Of a DNA stretch of 64,000 nt, positions 24,170 through 33,768 are shown piece by piece. Position numbers and translations under genes: made by a program. The stretch is from Longimonas halophila (GTDB lineage: Bacteria; Bacteroidota; Rhodothermia; Rhodothermales; Salinibacteraceae). The stretch covers positions 62,001 through 126,000 of the forward strand of contig NZ_PDEP01000007.1 in NCBI RefSeq assembly GCF_002554705.1, given 5' to 3'. The number at the start of each line of letters is the position of its first letter. Within the stretch, counting starts at the first letter, position 1. The notes under the pieces were generated by a model. It had not been told where the DNA came from. It did not search any database and saw nothing but the letters and a program-made list of their open reading frames with translations.

Positions 24170-26314
24170 ATGCCCGACACGCCCACCTCCACCCGCCTGC
24201 ACATGTCGCACGTGCTGGCCCCGCAGCCCGTGCCCGACGCGCCCTCGCTCGACCATCCGAGCCTCTACTTTAACCGCGAGCTCAGCTGGCTCGACTTCAA
24301 CTGGCGCGTGCTCGACCTGGCGCGCGACGGCCGCACGCCGCTTATGGAGCGGCTCCGGTTTATCGGGGTGGCGGCTTCGAACCTGGACGGATTCGTGCGT
24401 AAGCGCGTAGGCGGCCTGAAGCGGCAGATTGCCAACGGCGAGGTGCCCATTGGTCCCGACGGCCGCACGCCCGAGGAGCAACTCGCGCTCATCACGAGCG
24501 CGGTGCACGACCAGCACGACGCCATTCACGACGCATGGACCGAGCAGGTGGCCCCTGCTGCCCACGACGCCATCGGGCTGGCGATCCGCCCCTGGTCCGA
24601 GGTCCCTGCCGACGACCAGTCGCGCCTCACGGCCTACGTCGAAGATCGCATCGTGCCCATCCTTACGCCGCTGGCGGTCGATCCGGGGCGCCCCTTCCCG
24701 TTCATCTCCAACATGAGCCTGTCGCTGGCGGTCGTGCTCACAAATCCGAACAAAGGCACCGAGCACTTTGCCCGCGTAAAGGTACCCAAGACCCGGGCGC
24801 GCTGGATTCCGCTCAATGCGCCCATGGAGTTTATTCCAATCGAGGCGCTGGTGGCGGCGCACATCGACCGGCTGTTTCCGGGGATGCACATCGAAGGCGT
24901 CTACCCGTTTCGCGTTACGCGCAATGCCGAGGTGCCCCGCGATGACGACGACCCCGACGACCTGCTCGAATCGATCTCCGAGCGGCTGCGCGAGCGGCGG
25001 TTCGCCCCTGTGGTTCGGCTGGAGGTCGACGGCAGCATGCCACACGGCGTACAGTCGTTCCTGCAAGGCAAGCTGAACGTGCCCAACGAAGATGTCTTCG
25101 TAACCGACCACCCGATCGACCTGACGGATGTGGACGACCTTGCCGACTTGCATGTACCCGATGCCCGCTTCGACCGCTCCCTGCGCTTTCCGGATTGGAC
25201 CCCCACCGCGCATCCCGACCTGCCACCTCCCACTCGCCCCGCCGACCGCTCGATGTTCGACGCCATTCGGGAGCGCGACGTCCTACTGCATCATCCGTAT
25301 CACTCGTTCGAGGACAGCGTGCAGCGCTTTATCGAGGAAGCCGCCCACGACCCCGACGTGCTCGCCATCAAAATGACGCTCTACCGCACCTCCGAGGATT
25401 CGCCTATCGTGCGCGCGCTCATTGAAGCTGCTGAACAGGGCACCCAGGTGGCGGTGCTGGTAGAGGTCAAGGCCCGCTTCGACGAGGAGAAAAACATCGC
25501 ATGGGGCCGCAAGCTCGAAGATGCGGGCGTGCATGTAGCCTACGGCGTGGTCGGACTCAAAACGCACGCGCAGGCCGCCCTTGTCGTGCGCCGCGAATCC
25601 GATGGGCCGCGCACCTACATTCACATCAGCACCGGCAACTACAATACACGCACCGCCCGCCAGTACACCGACTACGGACTGCTCACCGCCGCCCCGCAGC
25701 TCAGCCACGATCTCACGGAGCTGTTCCACTTCCTGACAGGCTTCTCCCCCGACCAGTCGTACGACGCGCTCGTTACCGCGCCCCAGTCCATGCGTGCCAC
25801 CTGGCACCGGCTCATTGCCGAGGTTATCGAAGCCGCTGCCGACGACAAAAGCGCTCGCATCGTGCTCAAAATGAACGAACTGACCGATGTGGAGCTCATC
25901 AAAGATCTGTACCGCGCCTCGCAAGCCGATGTGTCTGTCGACCTTATTGTACGCGGGCAGTGCCGCATACGTCCAGGCGTACCTGGCGTAAGCGACACCA
26001 TTCGCGTTCGCAGCATTGTGGATCGTTTCCTGGAGCACGACCGCGTGTTCTACTTCCAGGCGGGCTCCACCGCCCACGTGTACATCAGCAGCGCCGACTG
26101 GCAACAGAGCCGCCTCGACGACCGCGTTGAAGCCGCCGTACCCGTGCGTACCAACGCCTTGCGCAAGAGCCTCATTCGCCACCTCGATGCCGCCCTCGAA
26201 CCACGCCCCCGCACCTGGGCCCTCCGCCCCGACGGGCACTACGTCCGCACTCACGATGGCACCCACGACCAGAGCCTGCAAGAGCTCCTCATGCAACAGT
26301 ACGCCACCCAGTAG
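24170..26314 (+). CDS. ppk1: Polyphosphate kinase 1
   Basis: A 714-residue enzyme that polymerises the gamma phosphate of ATP into polyphosphate. All four domains are visible: N-terminal LYFNRELSWLDFNWRVLD (residues 26-43), the head domain, and the two phospholipase-D-like catalytic domains. The phosphorylated His is at GLKTHAQ (His466), followed by HISTGNYNTRTARQYTDYGL; KMTLYRTSEDSPIV and LIVRGQCRIRPGV are also typical. It is expected to be membrane-associated. No ppx exopolyphosphatase gene is nearby. Confidence 0.95.
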   Translation: MPDTPTSTRLHMSHVLAPQPVPDAPSLDHPSLYFNRELSWLDFNWRVLDLARDGRTPLMERLRFIGVAASNLDGFVRKRVGGLKRQIANGEVPIGPDGRTPEEQLALITSAVHDQHDAIHDAWTEQVAPAAHDAIGLAIRPWSEVPADDQSRLTAYVEDRIVPILTPLAVDPGRPFPFISNMSLSLAVVLTNPNKGTEHFARVKVPKTRARWIPLNAPMEFIPIEALVAAHIDRLFPGMHIEGVYPFRVTRNAEVPRDDDDPDDLLESISERLRERRFAPVVRLEVDGSMPHGVQSFLQGKLNVPNEDVFVTDHPIDLTDVDDLADLHVPDARFDRSLRFPDWTPTAHPDLPPPTRPADRSMFDAIRERDVLLHHPYHSFEDSVQRFIEEAAHDPDVLAIKMTLYRTSEDSPIVRALIEAAEQGTQVAVLVEVKARFDEEKNIAWGRKLEDAGVHVAYGVVGLKTHAQAALVVRRESDGPRTYIHISTGNYNTRTARQYTDYGLLTAAPQLSHDLTELFHFLTGFSPDQSYDALVTAPQSMRATWHRLIAEVIEAAADDKSARIVLKMNELTDVELIKDLYRASQADVSVDLIVRGQCRIRPGVPGVSDTIRVRSIVDRFLEHDRVFYFQAGSTAHVYISSADWQQSRLDDRVEAAVPVRTNALRKSLIRHLDAALEPRPRTWALRPDGHYVRTHDGTHDQSLQELLMQQYATQ

Positions 26315-26482
26315 CAGCTACCCGTCTCCTACGCCTCCCTAAGCGCCTGCGGTGAACGGTCCCTCGTTCACCTCTACATTGCGCACAACCATGCACCGTA
26401 CCCCGCAGAGGCCGTGTCCTCCACTTTTTTGTAGAGGAGAACCCCCATGCTCCGCCCGTTCCCCTATCTGCACCGCGCCCCG

Positions 26483-27019
26483 ATGGCTCGTTTTCTCATT
26501 CACGGCTTCGTTCTTTTCGTTACGGCTGGATGGCTGGCCGGCTGCACCCCGGGCGATTCGGAGCGCCCTGCCTCCCCAACCAACGACCCCGTAGCGTACG
26601 GCGAGCGCGTGTATGCCTTGCGCTGCCAGACCTGCCACCAGGCCGATGGAAGCGGCGTGCGCGGCGCTTTTCCGCCACTCAAGCCCAACACATGGGTGCA
26701 GGGCGACCGCGGACGACTCATCCGGCTGGTGCTGCACGGCATGGGTGGCGAAATCGAAGTGCGCGGATCCACCTACCAGGGCGTCATGCCCGCGTTCAAT
26801 TACCTGAGCGACGACGAGATTGCCGCCGTGCTTACGTACGTACGCCAGAGCTTCGGCAACGACACCACCAGCGTCTCGCCCAAGCACGTTGCTGCGGTGC
26901 GTGCTGCCAACGAAGCCCCGCGCGGCGGCTGGTCCGCCAGCGAACTGTGGGAGGCCACAGGCATTCCCGACCTCGCCCCTCCCAATTCTACCACGAAAGA
27001 CCAACCCGCCGCCGAGTAG
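26483..27019 (+). CDS. Lipoprotein c-type cytochrome
   Basis: From the ATG at 26483 the protein has 178 residues: a signal (MARFLIHGFVLFVTAGWLAGC) with lipobox LAGC (Cys21), then a single monoheme domain with CQTCH at 48-52 and a likely distal Met in GVMPAFNYLSDDEIAAVLTY. It carries electrons in the periplasm while anchored to a membrane. An in-frame ATG 36 bases upstream gives a longer, less convincing signal. A GAGGAGAAC ribosome-binding-like motif lies further upstream. No oxidase or nitrite reductase genes are adjacent, so the partner is unknown. Confidence 0.8.
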   Translation: MARFLIHGFVLFVTAGWLAGCTPGDSERPASPTNDPVAYGERVYALRCQTCHQADGSGVRGAFPPLKPNTWVQGDRGRLIRLVLHGMGGEIEVRGSTYQGVMPAFNYLSDDEIAAVLTYVRQSFGNDTTSVSPKHVAAVRAANEAPRGGWSASELWEATGIPDLAPPNSTTKDQPAAE

Positions 27020-27026
27020 CATACAT

Positions 27027-30000
27027 CTACCGCACCACCGTCACCCGTTGCGTATCGACCGGCCCCGCCTCGGTATCCATCCGCAGGAAGTACGTACCGC
27101 TCGCCAGATTGCTCACATCGAGGGTCTGCTCGGCGCGCCCCTCCGCATCCGTATCCACCACCGTCTGCACGCGGCGCCCCAGCAGGTCGTACAGGTCGAT
27201 GCGCACGTCCTGCCGCTCCGGCACCGCAAACCGCACCGTGGCCTGTCCGCGCGCCGGGTTCGGGTACGTGGGGAGCAGCTCGGCCTCGGTCACCGGCCGG
27301 ACGATGGTCACCGCCTCGCTGAAGGATTCGGTGCCGTCGGTGTCGATCTGGCGGAGGCGGTAGCGGAGGCTGTCGGCCGCGTACGGCAGATCCGTGTCCT
27401 CAAACCGGTAGGACTGCGGGGTGCCCGTGGTGCCTGCGCCCTCCAGATGCGCAATCGTCTGCCACGATTCCCCCGTCGTAGAGACGCCCCATTGGGACGT
27501 CTCTACGGGGGATGTATCGGCAGATTGGGCGCGGCGCTGCACCTCAAACCCGGCGTTGTTGGTTTCGGAGAGGGTCTCCCACTGCACCGTGATGGCCTCA
27601 TCGCCCGAGCGCTGCGCTTCGAATCCAGCCAGTTCCACCGGCAAGGCACCGGTGTTCGGCGCAACCTGCACCACGAATCGTTCGGTTTCCGGGGTGTCAG
27701 TCAGGCTGCTTACGTCCACCGTGTAGTTCATGCCTGGCTCCAGGGGCGCCGTCTGGTCGTCGCTTTCGTTGGAGGTGCCTTGTGTGTCGATCAGTTCTGC
27801 GGCCCACGTGTCCGGCAGATCCCACTCGCGCACCTGAAGCGTGAGCGTGCCGTCCTCGGGCAGTTGGGTCCCCTGCACGGCCACCGGCACTGCGGTGAGG
27901 TCCGTATCTGGATCCGACGCATCTTGCGGCCACGGGCGGCTCTCGACGGCTTTGGATGCTTCGGTGCTGCCGCGTCCGGTACCCGTCGCGCTTAGCGTAA
28001 CCGACGGCGCTTCCAGCGGCGCGAGTTTCGAGGTGTCCCACGCATCCCAGCCGTCTGTTGCGCTTTCGTGGAAGCGCACCCCAATGGCCTGGTCGGTCGC
28101 GACGACCGTGCCAGCTGCATCGGTTACGACGCCCTCCAGCCACAGCGTGCCGCGCTGCACATCCGATGCCATCGCGGGCCCTTCCATCGCGCTGCCGATA
28201 AACGGCGCATTCGGGGCGGTGCGCCCGCTCGGATCAAACGTGACCGTCGTCGGACCGCTCCCTGGGTTGCTCCGCTCGATGAACGCGCCCTGCCATGCAG
28301 CCAGCGTTGCGCTTCCGGTGTCAATCAGCTGCCAGCTGCCTACGTTTGCATCGTAGACCTGGGCATCTGCCTTGAAGCCATTGTCGGCCAGGGCACTGCC
28401 GCCCGTGGTGAGCGAAGCAAGCTCGTAATCGGTTGGATAGGGGTTACCGAGCAGGTGCCAGCGGGCGCTTTGCGTGAGGTCGCTTCGCTCTACCGCGCTG
28501 GTGCCGTGCCGCGTGGCGCTGGAGCTCTCATCCAGCGAGATGGTGAGCCCGCCCGATTCGACGGGGTCGCGGGTGTCGTCCTGGAGATAGAGCAAGGCAG
28601 CACTTCCGTGGCCCAGCGGCGTACTCGCATCGGCGGTGATGTACGCCCCGGTGCCGCCGGTGCTTTCGTCGGGGTCGCTGTCGTCCCACACTGCCATCAC
28701 GTTCAGGTTGAAGCGCGGAGCGTTGATCCCGGCGGAGGAGGCCATGCGCAGATCGCCTGCCACTGCTCCCGTGTAGGGCACACTCAGCACGCGCCAGCCG
28801 GCGTCGGTACCCGTGCCGTCGGTGCCGGTGATGGTGACGCTCGTGGCAATGGGCAGGCCGGGCGTCTCGTACGCGCCTATGTTCACGGTGGCAGTGCCGT
28901 CGTCGTTGCCATCCTGGATGCGCTCATCGGCGATGAGATCGGTATCGATATCCTCAGCGCTGCCGCCCGACTCAAACGGAGCGTTGGTGCCCGCATCCAC
29001 GGCCGGGGAGCCCGCCACGAGGCGCAGGCCGTCGTCGGAGGTTGCGAACGTCCCGTCGTTGCCCGCAGGCTGCTCTGCATCCACAAACAGGGGATTAGTG
29101 TCCAGGTTATTCCCGCCGTCGGTGGTGGAGGAGCCGTTGTTTTCGCTGATACCGCCGAGGCCGCCTTCGATGAGCGTATGCGCGAGCGTAGGCGTGGCGT
29201 CAAAGTTGGAGATGGCGTCGCCATCGTTGCCAGCTGTATTCCCCCACAGGATGGCGTTCGTGACCTGCGGGCTGCTCGTGCCATTGTCGCCATAGTTGTA
29301 GATCGCACCGCCGATTTCTGCGGAGTTGCCAGTGAACGTGGTGCCCGTGACGCGCGGGCTGCTCGTGCCGCCATTGCGGCCATCGTTGTAGATCGCACCG
29401 CCGCCGAAGTCTGCGGAGTTGCCGGTGAACGTGGCGTTCGTGATCTGTGGGCTGCTTGTGCCATTGCGGCCGCTGTTGTAGATCGCACCGCCGCCGAAGT
29501 CTGCGGAGTTGCCGATGAACGTGGTGCCCGTGACGCGCGGGCTGCTCGTGCCATCGAGGCCATTGTTGTGGATCGCCCCGCCGTAAATCACTGCAGTGTT
29601 GCCGGTGAAGGTCGCGTTCGTGACCTGCGGGCTGCTCGTGCCACGAAAGCCATCGTTGTAGAGCGCACCGCCTTCGCGATCAGCGGAGTTGCCCGTGAAG
29701 ATCAGTCCGGTAAGCGACGGGCTGCACGCATTGCCGCTGCCCTCGCCGTCGCAGTACAGCCCTCCTCCTAAGGTGTTAGGCAAGAATTCGTCGTCCGCGT
29801 TCCCGCCGGTGATGGTGACGCCATCCAGCACCGTGTCGGGCGTGATGTTATCGTCGATGTCGTCGCCAAATCCTTCGCCCCCATCGAAAACAAGCACGTG
29901 GTAGGCGTTATCGCCACGCCCGGTGTCGGGAATGCCGTCGCCGTCGCTGTCGGGCCCGTCGTCACCGTTTAGATCACCGGAGAGAATCGTTTCGTTCGCG

Positions 30001-30368
30001 CTCGGGTCGCGGTCGCTGCGGGTGGTTTCCGTGCCGGCGAATCCGCCATAGATTCCCAGGCCATCCTGGGCACCGGTTATTTCAAAGCTATCACCACGAC
30101 TGGTACCGGGCGTGTAGGTGCCCGCAGCGATCCAGACCTCGTCGGTGCCGTCGGCTTCGGCCAGCGCATCTTGCAGGTTGGGGTAGGCGTCGCTCCAAGA
30201 CGTGCCGTTGGCTGCCCCGGAGGCCGAGGCATCCACATAAATCTGCGCGTGAGCCGTAGGCACGCCCCACACGCCAATGCTTATCATTGCCAGCACACCG
30301 ACCAAGATACGGAATGGGTGGCCCCATCCTGCAGAGCAAACGTCTAAAGATCGAAGGGTCATCGACAT
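27027..30368 (-). CDS. Large beta-helix surface protein with type IX secretion sorting domain
   Basis: A 1113-residue protein from the ATG at 30368. A signal peptide ends near GVPTAHAQ. It is followed by a right-handed beta-helix of polymorphic-outer-membrane type (YVDASASGAANGTSWSDAYP, NLQDALAEADGTDEVWIAAG, then FTGNSA/GGAIYN repeats at 29230-29715). A middle region of beta domains comes next. The C-terminus (about the last 75 residues, LPTYPNPARGQATVRFAVPE to DTQRVTVVR) is the por sorting domain recognised by type IX secretion. The protein is thus likely exported and attached to the cell surface. The segment VETSQWGVST is encoded by a 29-base palindrome that also occurs at 13182. An earlier start at 30503 is unlikely. 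Confidence 0.85.
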   Translation of the reverse strand: MSMTLRSLDVCSAGWGHPFRILVGVLAMISIGVWGVPTAHAQIYVDASASGAANGTSWSDAYPNLQDALAEADGTDEVWIAAGTYTPGTSRGDSFEITGAQDGLGIYGGFAGTETTRSDRDPSANETILSGDLNGDDGPDSDGDGIPDTGRGDNAYHVLVFDGGEGFGDDIDDNITPDTVLDGVTITGGNADDEFLPNTLGGGLYCDGEGSGNACSPSLTGLIFTGNSADREGGALYNDGFRGTSSPQVTNATFTGNTAVIYGGAIHNNGLDGTSSPRVTGTTFIGNSADFGGGAIYNSGRNGTSSPQITNATFTGNSADFGGGAIYNDGRNGGTSSPRVTGTTFTGNSAEIGGAIYNYGDNGTSSPQVTNAILWGNTAGNDGDAISNFDATPTLAHTLIEGGLGGISENNGSSTTDGGNNLDTNPLFVDAEQPAGNDGTFATSDDGLRLVAGSPAVDAGTNAPFESGGSAEDIDTDLIADERIQDGNDDGTATVNIGAYETPGLPIATSVTITGTDGTGTDAGWRVLSVPYTGAVAGDLRMASSAGINAPRFNLNVMAVWDDSDPDESTGGTGAYITADASTPLGHGSAALLYLQDDTRDPVESGGLTISLDESSSATRHGTSAVERSDLTQSARWHLLGNPYPTDYELASLTTGGSALADNGFKADAQVYDANVGSWQLIDTGSATLAAWQGAFIERSNPGSGPTTVTFDPSGRTAPNAPFIGSAMEGPAMASDVQRGTLWLEGVVTDAAGTVVATDQAIGVRFHESATDGWDAWDTSKLAPLEAPSVTLSATGTGRGSTEASKAVESRPWPQDASDPDTDLTAVPVAVQGTQLPEDGTLTLQVREWDLPDTWAAELIDTQGTSNESDDQTAPLEPGMNYTVDVSSLTDTPETERFVVQVAPNTGALPVELAGFEAQRSGDEAITVQWETLSETNNAGFEVQRRAQSADTSPVETSQWGVSTTGESWQTIAHLEGAGTTGTPQSYRFEDTDLPYAADSLRYRLRQIDTDGTESFSEAVTIVRPVTEAELLPTYPNPARGQATVRFAVPERQDVRIDLYDLLGRRVQTVVDTDAEGRAEQTLDVSNLASGTYFLRMDTEAGPVDTQRVTVVR
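27478..27506. repeat. 29-base palindrome, copy 2, inside a coding region
   Basis: Arms GTAGAGACGCCCCA and TGGGACGTCTCTAC around a central T differ from copy 1 (13182-13210) at only two positions. It adds ten residues in frame to the surface protein, just before the ESWQTIAH segment of an Ig-like domain. The arms extend outward with CCCCCG / CGGGGG. Confidence 0.85.
29230..29715 (-). repeat. Tandem coding repeats of about 110 bases
   Basis: Four to five repeats of about 37 residues alternate between SPQVTNATFTGN and SPRVTGTTFTGN, each followed by GGAIYN and a GTSS turn. At the DNA level, blocks such as CTGCGGAGTTGCC and TGGGCTGCTCGTGCC recur nearly unchanged. This near-identity suggests recent expansion and a risk of collapse or length variation between strains. 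Confidence 0.8.
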
Positions 30369-31015
30369 AATGTCAGAGTAACTGGGAAGCAGATAACGCC
30401 TCGCACTACGATGCCATTGGGCGGCACGCGCGGTTTTTTTATGCACCATAGGCGCATAAGCTGTGCGCCATTGGAAATGCAACATACCAGTCACGTGGCA
30501 CAATTATTTGTCTTGCTGTGTCAAACTGTTGTCCAAATGTGTCAAATCTACGGATTCACAGCTCATTGCACAGAAGACCCAGAGGAATTGGACTATAAAG
30601 TTGAGGCCGTCGTTTTTATCTGTGGACCGTATTTCTATGCGTTTAGATTCCTCATTATGCAGCCGATACGCACAATAGGTGACAAACTGGCATCACACTT
30701 CATCAACGAATCGATAGCAGTTCAACGCTACGTGGTGGAGGAAATATGCCAGTAGCCGGAGAACTTGCACCGAACGCTATCGGTGCTGGGAGCGCCGCCC
30801 GGCGCGGACGTCTCCGGCGGGACGGGCGTAAGCGAACGGGGGACCGTTCGCCCCAGGAAAGATTTTTACCAGGAGAGCTATCACTTAACGTCTATCCACC
30901 ACCAACGAATCTATCGTGATAATCCATTGACACTCCTCTGAACGGGCCGATGTACTCGGCTGGACGAATTGATCACATCCGTCGTAGAAATGGGAGTGGG
31001 GATGTGGGGGTAGCG
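30369..31015. other. Gene-free region with dispersed repeat R3 copy B
   Basis: No convincing gene is seen. Positions 30712-30900 are R3 copy B (GGAGGAAATATGCCAGTAGC, ATCGGTGCTGGGAGCGCC, GGACCGTTCGCCCCAGG), a direct copy of 10488-10650. The left half (30480-30700) is AT-richer than the surroundings and may hold the surface-protein promoter. Confidence 0.5.
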
Positions 31016-31651
31016 CTACCCTGCAGGCGTGGCCCAGGCCCACCAGTAGCCGTGGCGGCGTCCAAAGGCCAACTGCCAGTGGTCGTGCGGTGTGGTACGT
31101 GTTACAATGGCACGGGCGGTCTGTGCCTCTGCATCCACCTGAAGCTGGATGGTTTTGGGCGAGCATCGGAAACCGCTGCGGCGGGCTTTGAGGACGGCTT
31201 CTTTGAGCGTCCACGCCAGCACGAGCTGCTCGTTGGGCGTACCCGGCAGCGCATGGAGTGTGTCGCGATCATCCGGGGCGAAGAGGAAACGGGCCACAGC
31301 GGCGTCACGGGGCTGAATCTGCTCCAGGTCGATGCCAATGGGCACCGGTGCCAGCACGGCTACCGCCCACGCATCCGAGTGCGCCAGCGAAACGTGCAGC
31401 GGACCGTCAACAGAAAGGCTCCCATCATCGGCCACATGCACCCGTACTGCGCCGGGAGCCTGCCCGGTATGACGTGCCACCAGTGTTTTGAGGGCGGTGC
31501 GCCCAGCCACGAAACTGCGGCGGCGGTCTGTGCTGCCGAACGTGCGGCACCGGGCCCGTTCCTGTGGATCCAGAAGAGCCTGTTGCCCATCAGCGAGGGT
31601 GATCCAGTACCAGTAGATATGAGGGGGGTGCACCATGTCTTCGTCCTCCAC
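31016..31651 (-). CDS. 4'-phosphopantetheinyl transferase (Sfp type)
   Basis: A 211-residue protein that transfers phosphopantetheine from CoA to carrier proteins of fatty acid, polyketide or peptide synthesis. Family motifs: RRRSFVAGRTALKTL (44-58), VSLAHSDAWAVAVL (88-101), GIDLEQIQ with D108 and E110 binding Mg2+, and WTLKEAVLKA with E151 and K155. Length fits the Sfp group (about 210-240). A start at Met6 (31636) is equally possible. It lies 21 bases downstream of mnhE on the same strand. No synthase cluster is in the window, so it may be the housekeeping ACP-activating enzyme. Confidence 0.85.
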   Translation of the reverse strand: MEDEDMVHPPHIYWYWITLADGQQALLDPQERARCRTFGSTDRRRSFVAGRTALKTLVARHTGQAPGAVRVHVADDGSLSVDGPLHVSLAHSDAWAVAVLAPVPIGIDLEQIQPRDAAVARFLFAPDDRDTLHALPGTPNEQLVLAWTLKEAVLKARRSGFRCSPKTIQLQVDAEAQTARAIVTRTTPHDHWQLAFGRRHGYWWAWATPAG

Positions 31652-31672
31652 AAACAGCAGAGAATAAGCCGG

Positions 31673-32200
31673 TTACACCGACTGCGGCTGAGCCCGATCG
31701 GCTACCGAGCTTACCTCGCCGGGTTTGCCCAGCGCCAGCATAATACGCCGCTCAAACGTGTTCTTAATGTGCTGCACATCCTCCTCGGGGCTTTTGTCGA
31801 TGTACATGGCGTGGATGAAGAGGTGGTCGCGGTCGTCGGAGATGTCGAGGCTGAGCGTACCCGGCGTCAGCGAAATCAGATTAGCGAGCAGCGTGATGCC
31901 GAGGTCGGACTTCAGGTCGAGCGGCACCGCCAGAATCCCAGCGCGCATGCCGTATCCGGGCGTGATGACTTCCCACGCCACGCGGACGCTCGACTTCACA
32001 AGCTCCTTCACAAAGAACCCGACCAACGACACCTGATGCCACAGGCGGGCATCGTATCCGGCATCGCCCACGAGCGGACGAAGCAGCAGCAACACCGCAT
32101 AGCCCAGCGCAAACCCGACCACAAAATTAGGGAGCGTGAACGCCCCCTGAACGGCGGTCCAGATCAAGGCGAGTATAAGGGTCAGCAGCAGATTCTTCAT
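31673..32200 (-). CDS. mnhE: Na+/H+ antiporter subunit MnhE (MrpE)
   Basis: A 175-residue inner-membrane subunit beginning MKNLLLTLILALIWTAVQGA followed by FTLPNFVVGFALGYAVL, the standard MrpE N-terminus with two hydrophobic segments. It also has SLTPGTLSLDISDDRDHLFIHAMYI near 110-134. It is a structural subunit of the Mrp complex. Its start lies 74 bases inside the 3' end of mnhD. It is the last subunit gene of the operon. Confidence 0.9.
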   Translation of the reverse strand: MKNLLLTLILALIWTAVQGAFTLPNFVVGFALGYAVLLLLRPLVGDAGYDARLWHQVSLVGFFVKELVKSSVRVAWEVITPGYGMRAGILAVPLDLKSDLGITLLANLISLTPGTLSLDISDDRDHLFIHAMYIDKSPEEDVQHIKNTFERRIMLALGKPGEVSSVADRAQPQSV

Positions 32201-33713
32201 GGCCTAAGACAGCTTCGATGTAGGCAGAGGAGTCGGAGAGTTCGTTGGCGGAGCGTTCGGCAAGGTCGAAGACCGGCCCAGCAAAAACGCTAATCATGAT
32301 GGTAATGCCCGCAAGGGCGGCGATGGGCACGTACATCAGGCGGGTGCCCATAGTCATGGGCCTGCGTTCGGTCGCATCGTTTTCGGCAGCGTCGGGATCG
32401 CTGCTTCCGGGAAGGAAGGCCTTTACCCAGATCTTGGTCATCGAGAACATGGTGAAGAGCCCCACGGCAATGGCGACGGCTACAATACCGTAAGCGCCTG
32501 CTTCGATACCTGCTTTGGCAAGCACGAGCTTGGCCCAAAAGCCCGAGAGCGGCGGAAATCCCGCCAGTGAGAAGGCCGGAATCAAAAACAGAATCGCCAG
32601 GCCCGGATGGTGCGCGTAGAGGCCCTTTAGCTTTTTGAGGCTAAACGAGCCGCCCAGTCGCTGTGCTACACCACTCACCAGAAACAGGTTCGCCTTTACG
32701 ATGATGTGGTGGATGATGTAGAACACGGCTCCGATGAGCGCCAGCGGCGTGTAGATCGCAAGCCCCATGATCATGTAGCCAATCTGACTCACAATGTGAA
32801 ACGACAGCACGCGCCGGAAGTCGTTCTGCGCTGCTGCACCCAGCACGCCCGTTACCATGGTAAGACCGGCCACCCACATCAGCATGGTCGTATGCGTGTA
32901 GCCAATGTCTTGCGTAAAGAGCAGCGTAAACACGCGAATCATGGCGTACACGCCCACTTTGGTGAGCAGTCCCGCAAAGAAGGCCGATACCGCAGCCGGG
33001 GGCGTGTGGTACGAGGCCGGAAGCCAGAAGAAGAGTGGAAAAAGCGCCGCCTTGATCCCGAACGAGATCAAGAACATCATGGAGATGATCGTAACGAGGC
33101 CCGAAGACTCCACCTCATTGAGCACCAGCGCCAGTTCGGCCATGTTGAGCGTGCCCGCCGTGCCATACACAAGTCCGGCCCCGGTCAAGAAAAAGAGCGA
33201 CGACACCAGGTTGATCATGACGTACTTGACCGCGCCCGCCAGCTGGTCCTCGGTATTGCCGAGCACAATGAGTACGAACGAGGAGATGAGCATCACCTCA
33301 AACCACACGTACAGGTTAAACAGGTCACCCGTCAGGAACGACCCGTTGATGCCCAGCATGAGCAGGTTCATGAACGGGTAGAAGCCAAAGTGCACGCGCT
33401 CGGCATCGATATTCGGAATGGCGTACACGGCCACGGCCACCCCAATAATAGCCGACACAATGAGCATAATCACGCTCAGGTAGTCGGCCACGAGCACAAT
33501 GCCGAAGGGGGCCGGCCACCCGCCCGAGGCAAACGACTGAATGCCCTGCTCGTTGATCATGGCCAGCAGTCCCAGCGAAACCGCCAGCACACCGCTCATG
33601 CTAATCAGGTTGATGCCAGCCTGCACGCGGGGCACGTTGCGAAAAAGCAAGGCCAGCACCGCCGCAGCCAGCGGCAGAACAAGCGGCAAAATGAGCAGAA
33701 GGTCAGCATCCAT
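32127..33713 (-). CDS. mnhD: Na+/H+ antiporter subunit MnhD (MrpD)
   Basis: A 528-residue membrane protein homologous to the proton-pumping NuoN/NuoM subunits, with about 14 helices. The key regions are visible (MLISSFVLIVLGNTEDQ with the conserved acidic residue, FGIKAALFPLFFWLPASYHT for the loop Lys, and HIVSQIGYMIMGLAIYT). It moves protons in exchange for Na+. The protein reaches the usual terminal YIEAVLG and then continues for about 20 residues, overlapping mnhE by 74 bases. The original stop was probably lost. Confidence 0.93.
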   Translation of the reverse strand: MDADLLLILPLVLPLAAAVLALLFRNVPRVQAGINLISMSGVLAVSLGLLAMINEQGIQSFASGGWPAPFGIVLVADYLSVIMLIVSAIIGVAVAVYAIPNIDAERVHFGFYPFMNLLMLGINGSFLTGDLFNLYVWFEVMLISSFVLIVLGNTEDQLAGAVKYVMINLVSSLFFLTGAGLVYGTAGTLNMAELALVLNEVESSGLVTIISMMFLISFGIKAALFPLFFWLPASYHTPPAAVSAFFAGLLTKVGVYAMIRVFTLLFTQDIGYTHTTMLMWVAGLTMVTGVLGAAAQNDFRRVLSFHIVSQIGYMIMGLAIYTPLALIGAVFYIIHHIIVKANLFLVSGVAQRLGGSFSLKKLKGLYAHHPGLAILFLIPAFSLAGFPPLSGFWAKLVLAKAGIEAGAYGIVAVAIAVGLFTMFSMTKIWVKAFLPGSSDPDAAENDATERRPMTMGTRLMYVPIAALAGITIMISVFAGPVFDLAERSANELSDSSAYIEAVLGHEESAADPYTRLDLDRRSGGVHAP

Positions 33714-33768
33714 ACAGCACAGAAGTTAGCGTCGTCAAAAGGCAGAAACAGGAGGCGCTCCAGCAATG

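Noticed and set aside
28068..29771. Rightward frame of 567 codons with repeated AARA-AIVVDRTA segments
   Set aside because: It is the mirror of the tandem-repeat surface protein; the periodicity is inherited from the real gene on the other strand.
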